The notes below the pieces were generated by a model. It did not search any database. It was given only the letters and a program-made list of their open reading frames with translations, and had not been told where the DNA came from. Below are positions 21,982 to 32,199 of a stretch of 64,000 nucleotides of DNA, one piece after another; positions within the stretch are counted from its first letter, which is position 1; each line of letters starts with the position of its first letter. This DNA is from Cladophialophora immunda (lineage: Eukaryota; Ascomycota; Eurotiomycetes; Chaetothyriales; Herpotrichiellaceae): the NCBI RefSeq assembly GCF_000835495.1, contig NW_015622543.1, positions 2,462,806 to 2,526,805 on the forward strand, read 5' to 3'. A program made the position numbers and the translations under genes.

Positions 21982-23025
21982 TGTTGCTGCGGTGGACGCC
22001 TTGAGACTTGGAATGATCCACAGGGGCAGGGTGAAAATGTGGGAAAGCTCAGGTCGGCGATGGAGTGAGATATTCAAAACGTCTTTCTGAGATTCCGGCC
22101 AAAGGCGGTCTCATCCATCTCCAGCTTGTCGCCGGGCTGCTTCGAATGGGAAACGAGGCCGGAGGATCCAGCACTAAAGTGGCGGTATGAGAGGGACCGC
22201 TTCCCGGCTCTAGTGGCTTCGTGAAGGTTGAGTAAAGGGCAGTAGTATTAGTAGTAGTAGGAGATGAAGCGTGGAAATAACGTAGGTACCAAATCTCTAG
22301 TCATTGTGGCCAAGTAAACTACCGAGTAGTATTCGACTCAAGTCGGAGGGCTCGCCGAAGTCCGAATTTCATCATCGCCATGTGCAGATCAACGGCGGAA
22401 CAGCACGGCTCACGACGCCGAAGATGGGCTTTGGGGGTTCAAGCTGCATCGATTTAGCCTGTTAGCTGTGCTGGTTGGGCCTCTCGAGGCTCGTTATTCC
22501 CATCGACGAGGCTCGTTCGACGACTCTATAGATATATTGAAGGACTTCGACACAATTACATGCGCAGCACTATTCCTCAGTGGCAGGGATGATGTTTGGG
22601 CCACCTTTCGATCTTCTTTCCTAGAGGACGGCACGGTAAGCTGTCTCGACATCTTCGTCTTCCATTTGGCGTATACAACAGCATTGGACCGTGTGGTTTT
22701 CATTGTGTGTGTGTTCGAGGTAGACAAACTAACTTAACCCTCTGCAAGTAGGGTCGACACCATGGTTGGCTGGCTCCTTTGCCGCCTGCCCACCATATCG
22801 GCCCCCATCATCCCTGTTCTCCAGGACGCCTTGTTGCTTCATGAGCCCCAAATTGGGTGGCTGTGCCAATCATGGACAGCCGCCCCCTGGAACCTCAAAC
22901 GACAGATTGAGGCGCAGTGCCCGGCTGGCAACGACTTTTAATGCCCGTCGACAGCCTTGGGTCAATGCTCGCCCTACTCAAGTCTTTCGTCTCTTTTCCT
23001 GAGCGCGCTGGGACAAATAGACACC
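21982..23025. other. Divergent intergenic region, about 1 kb
   Basis: This lies between the MFS start and the start of a small membrane-protein gene. It contains a short AGT/AGTAGT microsatellite (about 22242-22262). ORFs at 22468-22737 and 22766-23002 lack domains, so no gene is supported. Confidence 0.45.
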
Positions 23026-23665
23026 ATGAACGCAGCCATAGCAAACTTCAATTCCGGCCAGGGGCTCGGAGGTTTAACACAATATGCGTGGATCGGCTCA
23101 AATCTCGTGTTTGTGGCGAGTGCCGTCGTCACTTCCTTTGCCGTCATGCTGGGAGATCCTTTCAACCACTTCGATTCCCACCCGACTTGGATGTTTACCA
23201 ACTTTCTTTCCTTTGCAGTCGTGAGTGATGCTGCTCGGAGCCAACACCAGAGGGGTTTCCCCAGGATTCTGACTCTCGGCACCAGGCCACCTTCAACATT
23301 TCCATCACCGGAAGCATCTCATCGCGCTTTCGAAATGTGGCAGACAGCGTGCCTGAGCCGGGCTATGAAGACAAGCGAATTCTGAACATGAAAACCGCCT
23401 TCTACCTCAGTATTGTCATCGGCGCAGCATTTGCTGCTGCGACAACCTTCCTTGCCATTATATGGGGACGCGCCGCGTCTGAGAGCATCGCTTTCGTGGT
23501 GCCTTGTACGTTCGGGGTCCTCGCCGTGTCTGTTCCCACCAACTCCTCGATAATCTGTTGACAAGGAACTAACGAACCGAATCCTGTAGGCTCCTTGACG
23601 TGGCCTCACTTCTTGACAACCTTAAGCGATTCAAGGAGGAAACCACGGCGGTGGAATTGGAATGA
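23026..23665 (+). CDS. Small multi-pass membrane protein, unknown family
   Basis: The model has exons 23026-23220, 23265-23527 and 23590-23665 and gives 177 aa. Intron 1 (44 bp) has a clean GTGAGT and CCCAG. Intron 2 (62 bp) uses a weaker donor, GTCTGT, with an ideal branch AACTAAC; I chose it because the resulting tail (LLDVASLLDNLKRF...) continues a hydrophobic helix and ends in a charged amphipathic end. The stronger donor GTACGT at 23507 would instead give a basic tail. Predicted segments are a TM helix near 20-45, a loop of about 60 residues with an N-glycosylation sequon (NIS), and two TM helices near 110-160. It lies 527 bp upstream of a HET-domain gene on the same strand. The family is not recognised. 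Confidence 0.5.
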
Positions 23666-24192
23666 TAGATTGGCGAGGTGGTGGGCTTGGAGAAAAGGGT
23701 CTTTATATAGAACGCGAACCCCCAGTTTGCCCTCTTTGGGCCGGTGAATCGATCTCATTGCGGAGGACTTTTCGGCCTCGATTTTGGCCAATGGTTCATC
23801 GTATTTCTTGCCATGTGGCGACAAGATGTTCACTGCAATTCTTTGGGGCGAAAAAATATACCTGTCGACGGCCTACACCGCTGACAAACCCCATCTGTAT
23901 ACATATCGTGAGAGTATTCGAGCACCACTAACCTCGCTTTCGGGGGCGCTCAGCCACACCTGTGCGGCTGCAGCCCAATTAACCGACTCACCACGTCATG
24001 TGAAACCGTGGGCGCCTGGCCCCAGGAGAAGTTGTTGTTTTGATAACGACCGTTTGTTCTTGGGTAAAATGGCTGACCATCTTGCAACTGGTTCGCCAGA
24101 TCGAAGAAGGCCTTTGCCTTGATTACGCTGAATGCTATATTCCATGTTCCCGGCACCAACTACAGCACGTCCAGACCAGGCCCATTGCCGAG
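23666..24192. other. Intergenic, no gene seen
   Basis: 527 bp lie between the membrane-protein gene and the HET gene. The HET frame is open from about 24040, but without an ATG before 24193. Confidence 0.45.
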
Positions 24193-26466
24193 ATGCTGAG
24201 CTGGTGGCGGAACTCATCCCGCCAATTGCAGCCCAATAGCCAGAGTCAACTTCGATGCGCCAGATTCGTCGAAATCGAGCGGGCGGTACGCAGAGCGCGG
24301 AGCAGGGGCGAGAGGGACACAGATTTCATGAAACTCCATTCCAGCTACGCGGAACTCGATCAATGCGCACGCAACAAGTGTAGGGCCTGTCGAGTTGTTC
24401 GGCAGGCTCTGTTGCTGTCCCAGATTACCGGCGAGGATGTCGAGAGGATGGAGAGAAGAGATGTCCCCGTGTATGTCAGATTGTCAGGAGGAGAACCCTC
24501 GGATGAACCTCGACCTCGCGGTCCGTCGACGCTACAGGTCCGTCTGGGGGTGGCGCAAGAGAGCAGCGTGTTGGTGAACATCGCGCTCACCATCAATATT
24601 AACCCTTCATCGCTGCGAGAGGATCCGTTCGACTCGGCCATTCCTCAAATCAAATCTTGGTTGCAAGAATGTCGCGAAGAACACCAGTGCAGCCACCTTA
24701 CTCAGTCCAGCGAGCACCCCAGGCGGCTGATCAAGATTGTGTCCGAGACGATATTGAGGTTGGTCGACACCTCCGAGTTGCCAAAGAACGTCAAGCTCAA
24801 GTATGTCGCCTTGAGCTACTGCTGGGGCGAGGGGCGTTCGAAAGGCAGGACCACGCCGTGCAATCGGGACAAGCGAACCGTCTTTTTCGAAATGTCGGCG
24901 CTACCAAGGACCATACGACATGCTTTGAGATTGGTCCAAGCTCTTGGGCTAAAGTATCTGTGGGTCGATCAAGTCTGCATTGCCCAAAAAATCCAATGGG
25001 ACAAAAAACCTGTACCTCGAGAGGATGATGATAATGATGGTGGAGGTGATGGCTACGATGACTGCGAAGGCGACGGCTGCAAAGCCTGCAGCAGCGATGC
25101 GGGCGAGGATTGGAACGCAGAAGCTTCGAGGATGCATGTCATCTACGGCAACGCCACCTTGACTCTTTGCGCCTGTTCAAGCAAAAGTTCATGGGATGGG
25201 CTCATTTGGCCTCGGAAGGCCTGGACTTACAGCGTCATCCCATTCTTCTTCGAAGGCCAGTGGCTCGTGAACTACGACACGAGTCTCAACGAGGTGAGGG
25301 CAACCGCACCGCTGTCCAAACGAGCGTGGACTCTGCAAGAGGAACGACTTTCCCCCAGGCTCTTATACTACTGCGGCCAGAGAGTCTACTGGTCTTGCGT
25401 CGAGAAGCAGCACACAGAGATCGCCACGCTCAGTGCCGGGACACCCAATGGTGGCGGCACGCCTTTCGAACGCCCGGATGAATTCAAGCGAATGAGCGCG
25501 GCCCAGGTCTTTATCAACTCTCGCTTCGCAGGGGATAGGTCTCGCTTGCACCAAGAATGGAACGATCTTGTGGAGGCTTATTGTCCACGAGAGATAACAG
25601 AAGCCACGGACAGATTTCCCGCGATCTCTGGCATGGCCGCACAATATCTTTCGACCTATGTCACCCAAGACCGCAAGGTTCTACGCCAGGAATATCTTGC
25701 CGGTCTTTGGCGCGACACCTTTGCGGAAGACCTGGCGTGGTCGGTGACGGCTGCCACAAATCCAATGGAAGCTCTGGTGCATATCGCACCGAGCTGGTCC
25801 TGGGCGTCCCTTCCTGTCGGATCTCGTGTCAACACAAAGCAGAACTTCCAGCGGAGCAACGACTTTGAGTTGCTGGGTAGTCCTGATCGCAGCGAGAATC
25901 CTACTGGAACTGAAGAAAAGGACCAAGAGATTGAAGACAAGATTCTGCATGCTTGCCAGGAGGGAGCGAAGACGACACGGGTCTCTGTGAGAGGTCGTCT
26001 ACGACGAATCATATATCCCGAGTCGGAAAAGATTGACTGGTCCGAGTTGACAACGGCGCGTGGTGGCAAGAACAAGTACAATCTGTCCAAGTACATTTCT
26101 CGCCACGTCCACGCACGAAACCCTGCGAGTGGCCAGATCGTCATATACGAGCCAAACAGGCAACCAATTGAAGGGCAATTGGACTATGGTGTTCCTCCTC
26201 TGGGGCACAACAATGACGGCTCCAGCCCGGAAATCCACGTTGCGACAGGTGTGGAGAGGGACTTGTATGGCTTGCAAGTAGGCCAGAGCACAATGCTCCT
26301 GCTGCAATTCAGGCTGTGCTGCAAGAGACGGCAGGACACAAACAAGACAGACAGCAACACTGGAACTCAGACCTGGGCGACGGTCTTCCGGCGAGTTGGG
26401 ATCTGTCGCAATGTGCGAGCGACTTTCTTTGAGGGAGCCGAGTTGGTCCAGCTTGAGCTCGAATGA
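24193..26466 (+). CDS. HET-domain protein (heterokaryon-incompatibility type), with acidic Cys-containing insert
   Basis: An intronless 757-aa ORF from the first in-frame ATG (24193). The HET domain spans about residues 205-385: LKYVALSYCWGEG, LPRTIRHALRLVQALG, LKYLWVDQVCIAQ, then WNAEASRMHVIYGNATLTL. Between VCIAQ and the DW block sits an insert of about 35 residues rich in Asp and Gly with three cysteines (roughly residues 321-352), where most HET proteins have only a few residues. Later family marks are KRAWTLQEERLSPRLLYYC and APSWSWASLPVG. HET domains trigger allorecognition cell death on fusion of unlike hyphae and share a fold with TIR-like domains. No NACHT or repeat region is attached. 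A further 5' exon cannot be excluded. Confidence 0.9.
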   Translation: MLSWWRNSSRQLQPNSQSQLRCARFVEIERAVRRARSRGERDTDFMKLHSSYAELDQCARNKCRACRVVRQALLLSQITGEDVERMERRDVPVYVRLSGGEPSDEPRPRGPSTLQVRLGVAQESSVLVNIALTININPSSLREDPFDSAIPQIKSWLQECREEHQCSHLTQSSEHPRRLIKIVSETILRLVDTSELPKNVKLKYVALSYCWGEGRSKGRTTPCNRDKRTVFFEMSALPRTIRHALRLVQALGLKYLWVDQVCIAQKIQWDKKPVPREDDDNDGGGDGYDDCEGDGCKACSSDAGEDWNAEASRMHVIYGNATLTLCACSSKSSWDGLIWPRKAWTYSVIPFFFEGQWLVNYDTSLNEVRATAPLSKRAWTLQEERLSPRLLYYCGQRVYWSCVEKQHTEIATLSAGTPNGGGTPFERPDEFKRMSAAQVFINSRFAGDRSRLHQEWNDLVEAYCPREITEATDRFPAISGMAAQYLSTYVTQDRKVLRQEYLAGLWRDTFAEDLAWSVTAATNPMEALVHIAPSWSWASLPVGSRVNTKQNFQRSNDFELLGSPDRSENPTGTEEKDQEIEDKILHACQEGAKTTRVSVRGRLRRIIYPESEKIDWSELTTARGGKNKYNLSKYISRHVHARNPASGQIVIYEPNRQPIEGQLDYGVPPLGHNNDGSSPEIHVATGVERDLYGLQVGQSTMLLLQFRLCCKRRQDTNKTDSNTGTQTWATVFRRVGICRNVRATFFEGAELVQLELE

Positions 26467-26851
26467 GGCTGAGGCACTATGATATCGAGCCATGAACGGG
26501 AATATGCGGCACTTTCCACCAGCATTGAAAGAAGGGGTATCGATATGGACTATCTGTATCTGGTTCTCTTTCACTTTTGGCTCATGCAGAGAAAGCGTTG
26601 ACTCGACGCAGGAACCGATGCAGCCTGCGTCGACTTCACTGACTGTCCCCCGCATGTCTTGCTTCGCTGGGCGCCATTCACTATCTTCACTATCCCCATG
26701 ACGAGAGCAGCCCTTTGAAGATGCGAAGGGCTCTATAATGTGAGTTGAAAGTGAGAGCGTCCTCAGCACAAGCACGGCAAAGTCTTCCTCCCAGGCAAGA
26801 GTGCAGAACAATCCCTTATCACCCTCCCTTCTCGTCTCATCACACGCCACG
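26467..26851. other. Intergenic, no gene seen
   Basis: 385 bp lie between the HET stop and the GH125 relic. No feature is recognised. Residual upstream promoter of the relic may be included. Confidence 0.45.
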
Positions 26852-27334
26852 ATGCTGTCTCTGCTCTCCTCGAGCACCTCCCTTTGTCTTCTTGGCACTG
26901 CCTGCATCGCTCAAGAAGTCAACTACACATGCCCCGGACCCAGCTGTCTTGGACATTTCACAGAATACCCCGGGCCCCCTTCTCAGCCGGCAGATTCAAC
27001 CAGCGACCGCCAGGCGTATTGCCGAACGTCTTGAACTCGTCCGCCGTCGAAGACGCAGTGTCGCGCGTGAAGAAGCAGAATCTCCGTCCCAGACTTGTCC
27101 CGGCTCTTTGAGAATGCCTTCCCCGACACCCTCGACACGGCGATCCGGTGGCACGGCGTCGCGGGCGACAACTCGGCAGCACTGACGGGCTGGGACTGCT
27201 CCACAGAGCGTCAGCGCCGGGAACGCGAGCGATTTGGACGCCGCCCCCGCCGTGGGTTTCGTGGGCGATACGGCCTGTTTGGCCAGATTATGCTCGACCT
27301 CGCGGGCAGGAAGCCACAATGTGTCTCTTAACTG
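26852..27334 (+). pseudogene. GH125 (exo-alpha-1,6-mannosidase) 5' relic, frameshifted and truncated
   Basis: The family N-terminal pattern is spread over three frames. Frame A opens with an ATG and signal-peptide-like start (MLSLLSSSTSLCLLGTA), then HFTEYPGPP and later AYCRTS followed by a stop at 27034. Frame B carries APFSAGRFNQRPPG and NSSAVEDAVSRVKKQ. Frame C carries VPDLSRLFENAFPDTLDTA then IRWHG. In intact GH125 enzymes these blocks follow one another in that order (P-P-F-S-x-G-R, C-R-T-F, L-F-E-N-x-F-P-N-T-L-D-T). The next conserved block (TGDINAMWLRDSANQ) and the whole catalytic domain are missing. No intron arrangement can repair so many switches in such short spacing. I infer a dead copy; loss was by indels and a 3' deletion, and I see no marked C-to-T (RIP-like) bias. 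Confidence 0.75.
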
Positions 27335-27975
27335 AGTCCTATCAGTAAAGTCCATCAACAATTAAAACTGGGGGGCAAAAGGGCTGTTGTAGTAGATGGA
27401 AAAGATGCGAAACAGAGAGATATCCTCCAGACTCAATCTCCCGGAGTGGTTGCTCTCAAACCTTCCCTTTTTTCCTTTCTCGTGCTTGAATTATTACTAT
27501 GAAACTGTCTATTATCTATAGATGCAGAATCGGCACTATCAATCCTGCCACCCCTCCAATCCCATGTTCATATTTCGTACATGGTATCATTGTTCGTTTC
27601 AAAACCATTAGTCCATCCCAGAGCCTGAGCTCGAGTTCCGCGTCCCCTGCCAGGCTAGACGCTAGACGCGCCTTTCCCAAGGTGCCCGCCATAGGTAAAC
27701 AATTAGAAACCGACATCGTCTATGTTGGTGGTGTTACAAAGTCGTAAATCGCCAATCGTCAATCATCAAAGGTCGTAAGTCGTCGTCGTGCTTGTTAGTT
27801 GTCAAGGCCATTAACAGTCCAGAACTTGGCCGTATAAGCCACCACCAATGAATGACCCGGGCCGGTCCGTCAAGTTCTTCTTCGCAGTGTGCCCGGCCTT
27901 TATCGTCCCCGGACGCTCCAGAGCTCACTGCTTGCTGCGCCTGCGCCGACAAGCGCATTGTACAACGTGCTTGCG
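27335..27975. other. Intergenic, no gene seen
   Basis: AT-richer stretch of about 640 bp between the GH125 relic and the 3' end of the minus-strand regulator. It probably holds that gene's 3' UTR. Confidence 0.45.
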
Positions 27976-30900
27976 CTATGCTAGGCGTTTGGTGAAGCTG
28001 ATGCCGCAAGTGTCACACGCCCGTCTTTTCGCTGCTCGCTCTCTGTGATGCCGCTGGGGATTGGACATGCGGCCACGACGGCCGCACTCACAGCTCACAC
28101 GGCCCTCTTCTTCGTCTGCATCGGCATCGGCGTTGGCGTCCTTGTCGTCATCATCCTCATCGTCGTCTTCTCGTCTTCTTCGTCGGCCTCTTTTGGGCCT
28201 CCTAGAGGACCGTGGCGGCGGCGGCGGCGGCGGCTGTGGTGAAGGTGACTGCGTCCGTGGAGAGTTCGATCCCGAATTTGGGGATTGAGCAGCGGCTCTA
28301 CGGAGACCGAAGCCGTCAAGGTCCATAGGGTCGCCTTCGTCGGTCGGCTCCCGATCCACGAGATCAATATGCCTGAGAGAGGAAGCGCGCAGGTTAGTGC
28401 TTGTCACGAGAGGAGTGCAAGAAAGTTCACTTACGCCAGGTTTTGGATGTTGATGGCGTGTGAGCAGGCGAAGGAAGGCAAGGAATCGGACAGGAGTCTC
28501 TCAAAGCTTCCTGCCCTGACGTGATACCTTTGGTCTCCAATGGCGCAGACCCGACTGTGCTGCTGAGCCGCCCATTCACGCTGCTCGGCAGGAAGGTTGC
28601 CCGTCATCTGGAGTCTTGAGAGCGGTACCAGCAGCAAGAACCAGCCCCAGGAATGGGCATTTTGGCGATGGATCAAGTCGGCGTCACGCGTTCCGAGCGA
28701 AGGATACCGGATCTTGCTCTCGGGAGTGGCGGCGCTCCGGGTGCCTACAAAAAAGGGCACCGAGGCGCAGATGTCGACCGCCAGCTCCGTCATCGAGCTG
28801 ATTGCTTTTCTCCTTACCCCCTTGTAATCAATGCCAGCCACCTGCCCACTCAAGAATGCGAGCTCAGCGATGGTGCTGAGCAGCATGATACGAATGTGTC
28901 GGTAGCAGTTCCACACCGATGCCACTTGGATGTCATGATAGATGTGGACCATGCCGTGATAGCCAAGGTCGTTGGTATAGATGGAATCCTTGTGAAAAGA
29001 ATATTGCCACCACGACGGCACAGTCTTGGGCCAGCAACTCAATCCATCGTCGATGTCTAAGCCTTTCTGCAGCTGCTGCCAACATGGCGGCTGCGGATAT
29101 GAGTCTCGATTGCGCCTGAATTCGTCGAGGAAGTCCGAAACTCGAATGGCTTCTCGAGTGAGTTTCGACCCAGGGTCATTCTCGCAGATAAACACGTGTC
29201 TTCCCAGGATTTGGGTTGCAGATTGCGAGGTCTCGATGCAATAACACGCCTGACGAGGTCCTGAGTTAGTAACGGGACGGAAACTTCTGCAGCTGCAATA
29301 TACGTACGATCTGATGTCTTGCTGCAGAGAAAACGCGGTTAGACAGGGCATCTGGAAACGGCTCTTTGCTGCGCAATTCTAGGACTCTCTCCAAGCACCC
29401 CATCTGAGCCTTCCTGAACGGACGCTGCTCCTGGAGACATATGCAAAGCTATAATAGCACGCAAATGTGTCAGTACGAAGGCAGAGGAGGGAGTATAGAC
29501 GAAGCGGAATGCTTCGACCCAGGCACTGTAGCGCGCATTCATTCCATCCTGGCTGGGGGTGGTGTAACGAGGAAGTGAGCAACATACTTCATAAAACTCA
29601 GACAGCAACTCCGAGACAATGAGCTCATCGCTTGATACACTTTCTTCTGCGTCTGGCGAGGTGAGTTGCGCGAGCATGCGCTGCGACGAGGCATGGATCA
29701 ACCTCGCGCGATCAACAGCGGGCTCAGATTTGTGGAAAAGGCCATAGAGGACCAGCGACAGAGCACGAAGGGCGGAATCAAGAACCGGATGTCTTTTGGA
29801 CGCCTTTAACAGCAGAGTGGGGAGTTCGTCGAGATAACTGGTCACCGTCTCCGGCCGCCGGGAAGAGGTGACGAACCAGGCGAAGAAGGTGAGAGCCGTG
29901 CCTTCGATGGGCAGCTCCGGACCCGGCAGCTGCAATGGGACGTTCTCTGATCTGGGGCTGGGGGGTGCGTTGACATGTTCCACCGGAGCATCTTCCACAG
30001 ACTCAGGCATCCGAGGTGTACCAACAATCTCTAGTGGTGTATCTGCCTCCAGATCTAGGTCGATGGGCAGGGCTTCTGTACCGCTCCGTTCCAACAGCGC
30101 TCTTCTGCTTGGACCGGACGTCGGAGTTGTGGCATTCTGTGATGACGACTCTCTACTTGATCTAGCAGCTTGATCCGGCGTATTCTGGGAAGGCGGATTC
30201 GTGTTCTGCTCCGAAGCCTGAGGTGAGGCCTTCTGGGGCGTTCGATTTCTACTTGGTTCAGGAGCGTCGTCCCGATGAACCTGCGGTCGCGCAATCGCTG
30301 GAGCCTCTTGGTTTGTTGTAGGGGCTTGCGGCTTGTCATTTTGTGGTGGCGGAAGTCTTCGAGCTTCTTCATTCGCGCTAGATGTTTGTCCCGCATCGTG
30401 ATTCTGGGAAACCTCGGGGGTCCCGCCAGTGGAATCAGTGGCACTTGCTGTGTTATCATGCGCCGGGGAAGCTCTGCGAGCCTCCCGGCTTGTTTCGGGG
30501 GCTTGAGCCGTGTTAGCCTGTTGTACTATAGCCTTTTCGCTAGAACCCGGGGTCCGGGCTGTGACATGCTCTTGCAGAGAAGAATCTTTCGAGCGTCCTC
30601 CCATCCGTTGTGGTGGCTTCTTAGTTTGGGCGCCACGTGCATGATCCTTCCAGTCTCGGGATTTTTGCTCCGGCGGTTCAGTATGTCGGCCTCTATCATT
30701 TCGTAGTTGTGTTGGCCGTGAAACGCGTGGTGTATAGTATATGGTGCTATCCTCCGGTGGGGCAGGAGCCTGCTCGTTCGATATGGGAATTTGAGCTGGG
30801 CTGGTCTGCTGTTTTTGTGAAGCTTCTTGGGGCGTGGTATGGGGTTGTTGTACGGGGACGGGGGTGGCGGTACTGATTTCAAAGCGAGATCCTTGAGTTC

Positions 30901-31006
30901 CGGAGGGCTGTTGATTTGGAGAACATACGAACCCGCCTGGTGCTACATGTTCAAGAGATCCATTCTGTTGTTGTGAGTGTCCTTCATCATCATAGTGCGA
31001 TGGTCA
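27976..31006 (-). CDS. Fungal_trans_2 (DUF3468)-type regulator, zinc cluster not visible
   Basis: Exons read (high to low) ...29477, 29430-29308, 29249-28435 and 28372-27976; the introns are 46, 58 and 62 bp. From the first clear ATG (30604) this gives about 820 aa, and the frame is open to 31006. An additional GTATGT...CCAG intron of 39 bp (29587-29549), in frame and stop-free, is likely. After about 240 Pro/Gln/Ser/Thr-rich residues comes the regulatory domain: SALRALSLVLYGLFHKS, GMNARYSAWVEAFRFVY, QMGCLERVLELRSKEPFPDA, ILGRHVFICEND, VSDFLDEFRR, and LLSTIAELAFLSG with VWNCYRHIRIMLL. The C-terminus has polyproline, a D/E tract and a basic Cys/His tail (SCECGRRGR...HH...RACDTCGISF). No N-terminal C6 cluster is found. 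The real 5' end probably joins 31010-31744. Confidence 0.7.
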
Positions 31007-31009
31007 AGA

Positions 31010-31744
31010 TTAAGGGGGGCCATTAGAGTGAGGTTGCAACTCAGTAGGGGAGCTGTTGGGTGGTATTAAAAACTGTTGAGGGCCTCCATTGTCCTGCGGT
31101 GGACCCCAACGCAATGCACTGGTGTCTTGTACCGGAAAACTCTGTGTTGGATCTAGGTTCTTGTCCGATGATGGGAAGGACTGAATGCTGTTATTGTTTT
31201 GCATAGCACCTCCATTTGATCCATAAACTCGGGTTGGGCCACTCTGTTGAGTCGGGACTCGGTCGCTAGACCTGAAGGCTGGCACTGGCTTGTCCTGTTG
31301 TACTTGAAAACCTCCAGGTACTCGATGGCTTTGTGCTGATGCTGGAACTGAGCCGTTGTGTGGTACATGATATCCTTGAGGTACTCGACGGCTTTGTGCT
31401 GATGCTGGAACTGAGCCGTTGTGTGGTACGTGATATCCTTGAGGTACTCGATGGCTTTGTGCTGATACTGGAACTGAGCCGTTGTGTGGTGCATGATATC
31501 CTTGAGGTATACGGTTGCCTTGTGGTGGAGCGTTTACAATTGGCCTGAAGGGTTTGGTGTGTTGTTCATGAGGTCCTTGAGGCGCACCATTTTCTTGTGT
31601 GGGAACTCGAGGGTTGGACATGAAGATTCGAGCTAGGTCATCCCGCACTGTTCCAAGCGCCAGTAATCCCTGAGCTGAAGTATAACCCACTGCTCGAAGT
31701 GCCCGGAATCCCTGAACCTCAGTATAATCCAGTGGACCCGACAT
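31010..31744 (-). CDS. Probable N-terminal exon of the regulator (or separate gene), Pro/Gln/His-rich with repeats
   Basis: An ATG at 31744 opens a 244-codon ORF ending at TAA 31012-31010. The first 45 residues (SGPLDYTEVQGFRALRAVGY then TSAQGLLALGTVRDD) look ordered. The rest is low-complexity with three 21-residue repeats. Only TAA and TGA codons (31012-31005) interrupt the same frame before it continues into the regulator, so an intron across them would fuse both. A phase-0 donor GTACAA near 31131 with an acceptor CAACAG near 30960 is one untested option. I cannot decide between one gene and two. Confidence 0.5.
   Translation of the reverse strand: MSGPLDYTEVQGFRALRAVGYTSAQGLLALGTVRDDLARIFMSNPRVPTQENGAPQGPHEQHTKPFRPIVNAPPQGNRIPQGYHAPHNGSVPVSAQSHRVPQGYHVPHNGSVPASAQSRRVPQGYHVPHNGSVPASAQSHRVPGGFQVQQDKPVPAFRSSDRVPTQQSGPTRVYGSNGGAMQNNNSIQSFPSSDKNLDPTQSFPVQDTSALRWGPPQDNGGPQQFLIPPNSSPTELQPHSNGPP
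31321..31509 (-). repeat. Coding minisatellite, three 63-bp tandem copies
   Basis: Copies lie at 31321-31383, 31384-31446 and 31447-31509, with only a few mismatches between them. Each encodes the 21-residue unit HRVPQGYHVPHNG then SVPASAQS (one copy begins RRVP, one has YHAP and SVPVS). The unit is a multiple of three, so copy-number change keeps the frame. A diverged partial copy follows on each side (RVPGGFQ; RIPQGY start). Confidence 0.92.
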
Positions 31745-32199
31745 GCTCGACAAGGTAGTTGCCGCAATGGCAACGCCGTTAAGTTCAATGTGTCTTTCTG
31801 AGTGTAACAAGAGGGGAGAGTCTGTGACAGGGCTGCGTAGTGTAAGTCGATATGGATCAACGAATTAATATGATGCACAAGATCCCTCTGGATGCATTGA
31901 GCTCTGCGTCCAAAATCCTTAGGAGGTGCGCCAGGAGAAGCTTAAATGCCCCGCTTCGCCAAGCTTATTACCCCGCCCCGGGGTGGCTGGGAAGGCCCGT
32001 TTCACCTGCCAGAAGAGGTTAGATTAGGGGAGATATCTCCAGTCAATTGGCCAGGTTGCCGCGCAGCAATTTCGGCGAGAGTTTGACCGCCTGTCCCATT
32101 GACTCCAGGACCTCGCAAAGACTCGAGTCTTGAATATTCGCTGGAGTTGGACCTTTCGGTGGTCCTCGAATATGTTGCCTCATCGCCTCTCCTCCAGAG
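31745..32199. other. Intergenic, no gene seen
   Basis: 455 bp lie between the upstream end of the regulator locus and the 3' end of the flavin monooxygenase, both on the minus strand. A GC-rich patch (CCCCGCCCCGGGG) lies near 31971-31983. Confidence 0.45.

Noticed and set aside
26852..27034. Small secreted effector of 60 aa
   Set aside because: It has a signal-like start, but the rest matches the GH125 N-terminal pattern and continues in other frames, so it is better explained as a relic.
27976..28407. Separate Asp/Glu-rich gene at 28407-27976
   Set aside because: A phase-2 intron (28373-28434, GTAAGT...TCTCAG) joins it cleanly to the regulator, giving one continuous protein.
31321..31509. 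Possible CRISPR-like array
   Set aside because: The units are contiguous without spacers, lie in a coding frame, and the genome is eukaryotic.
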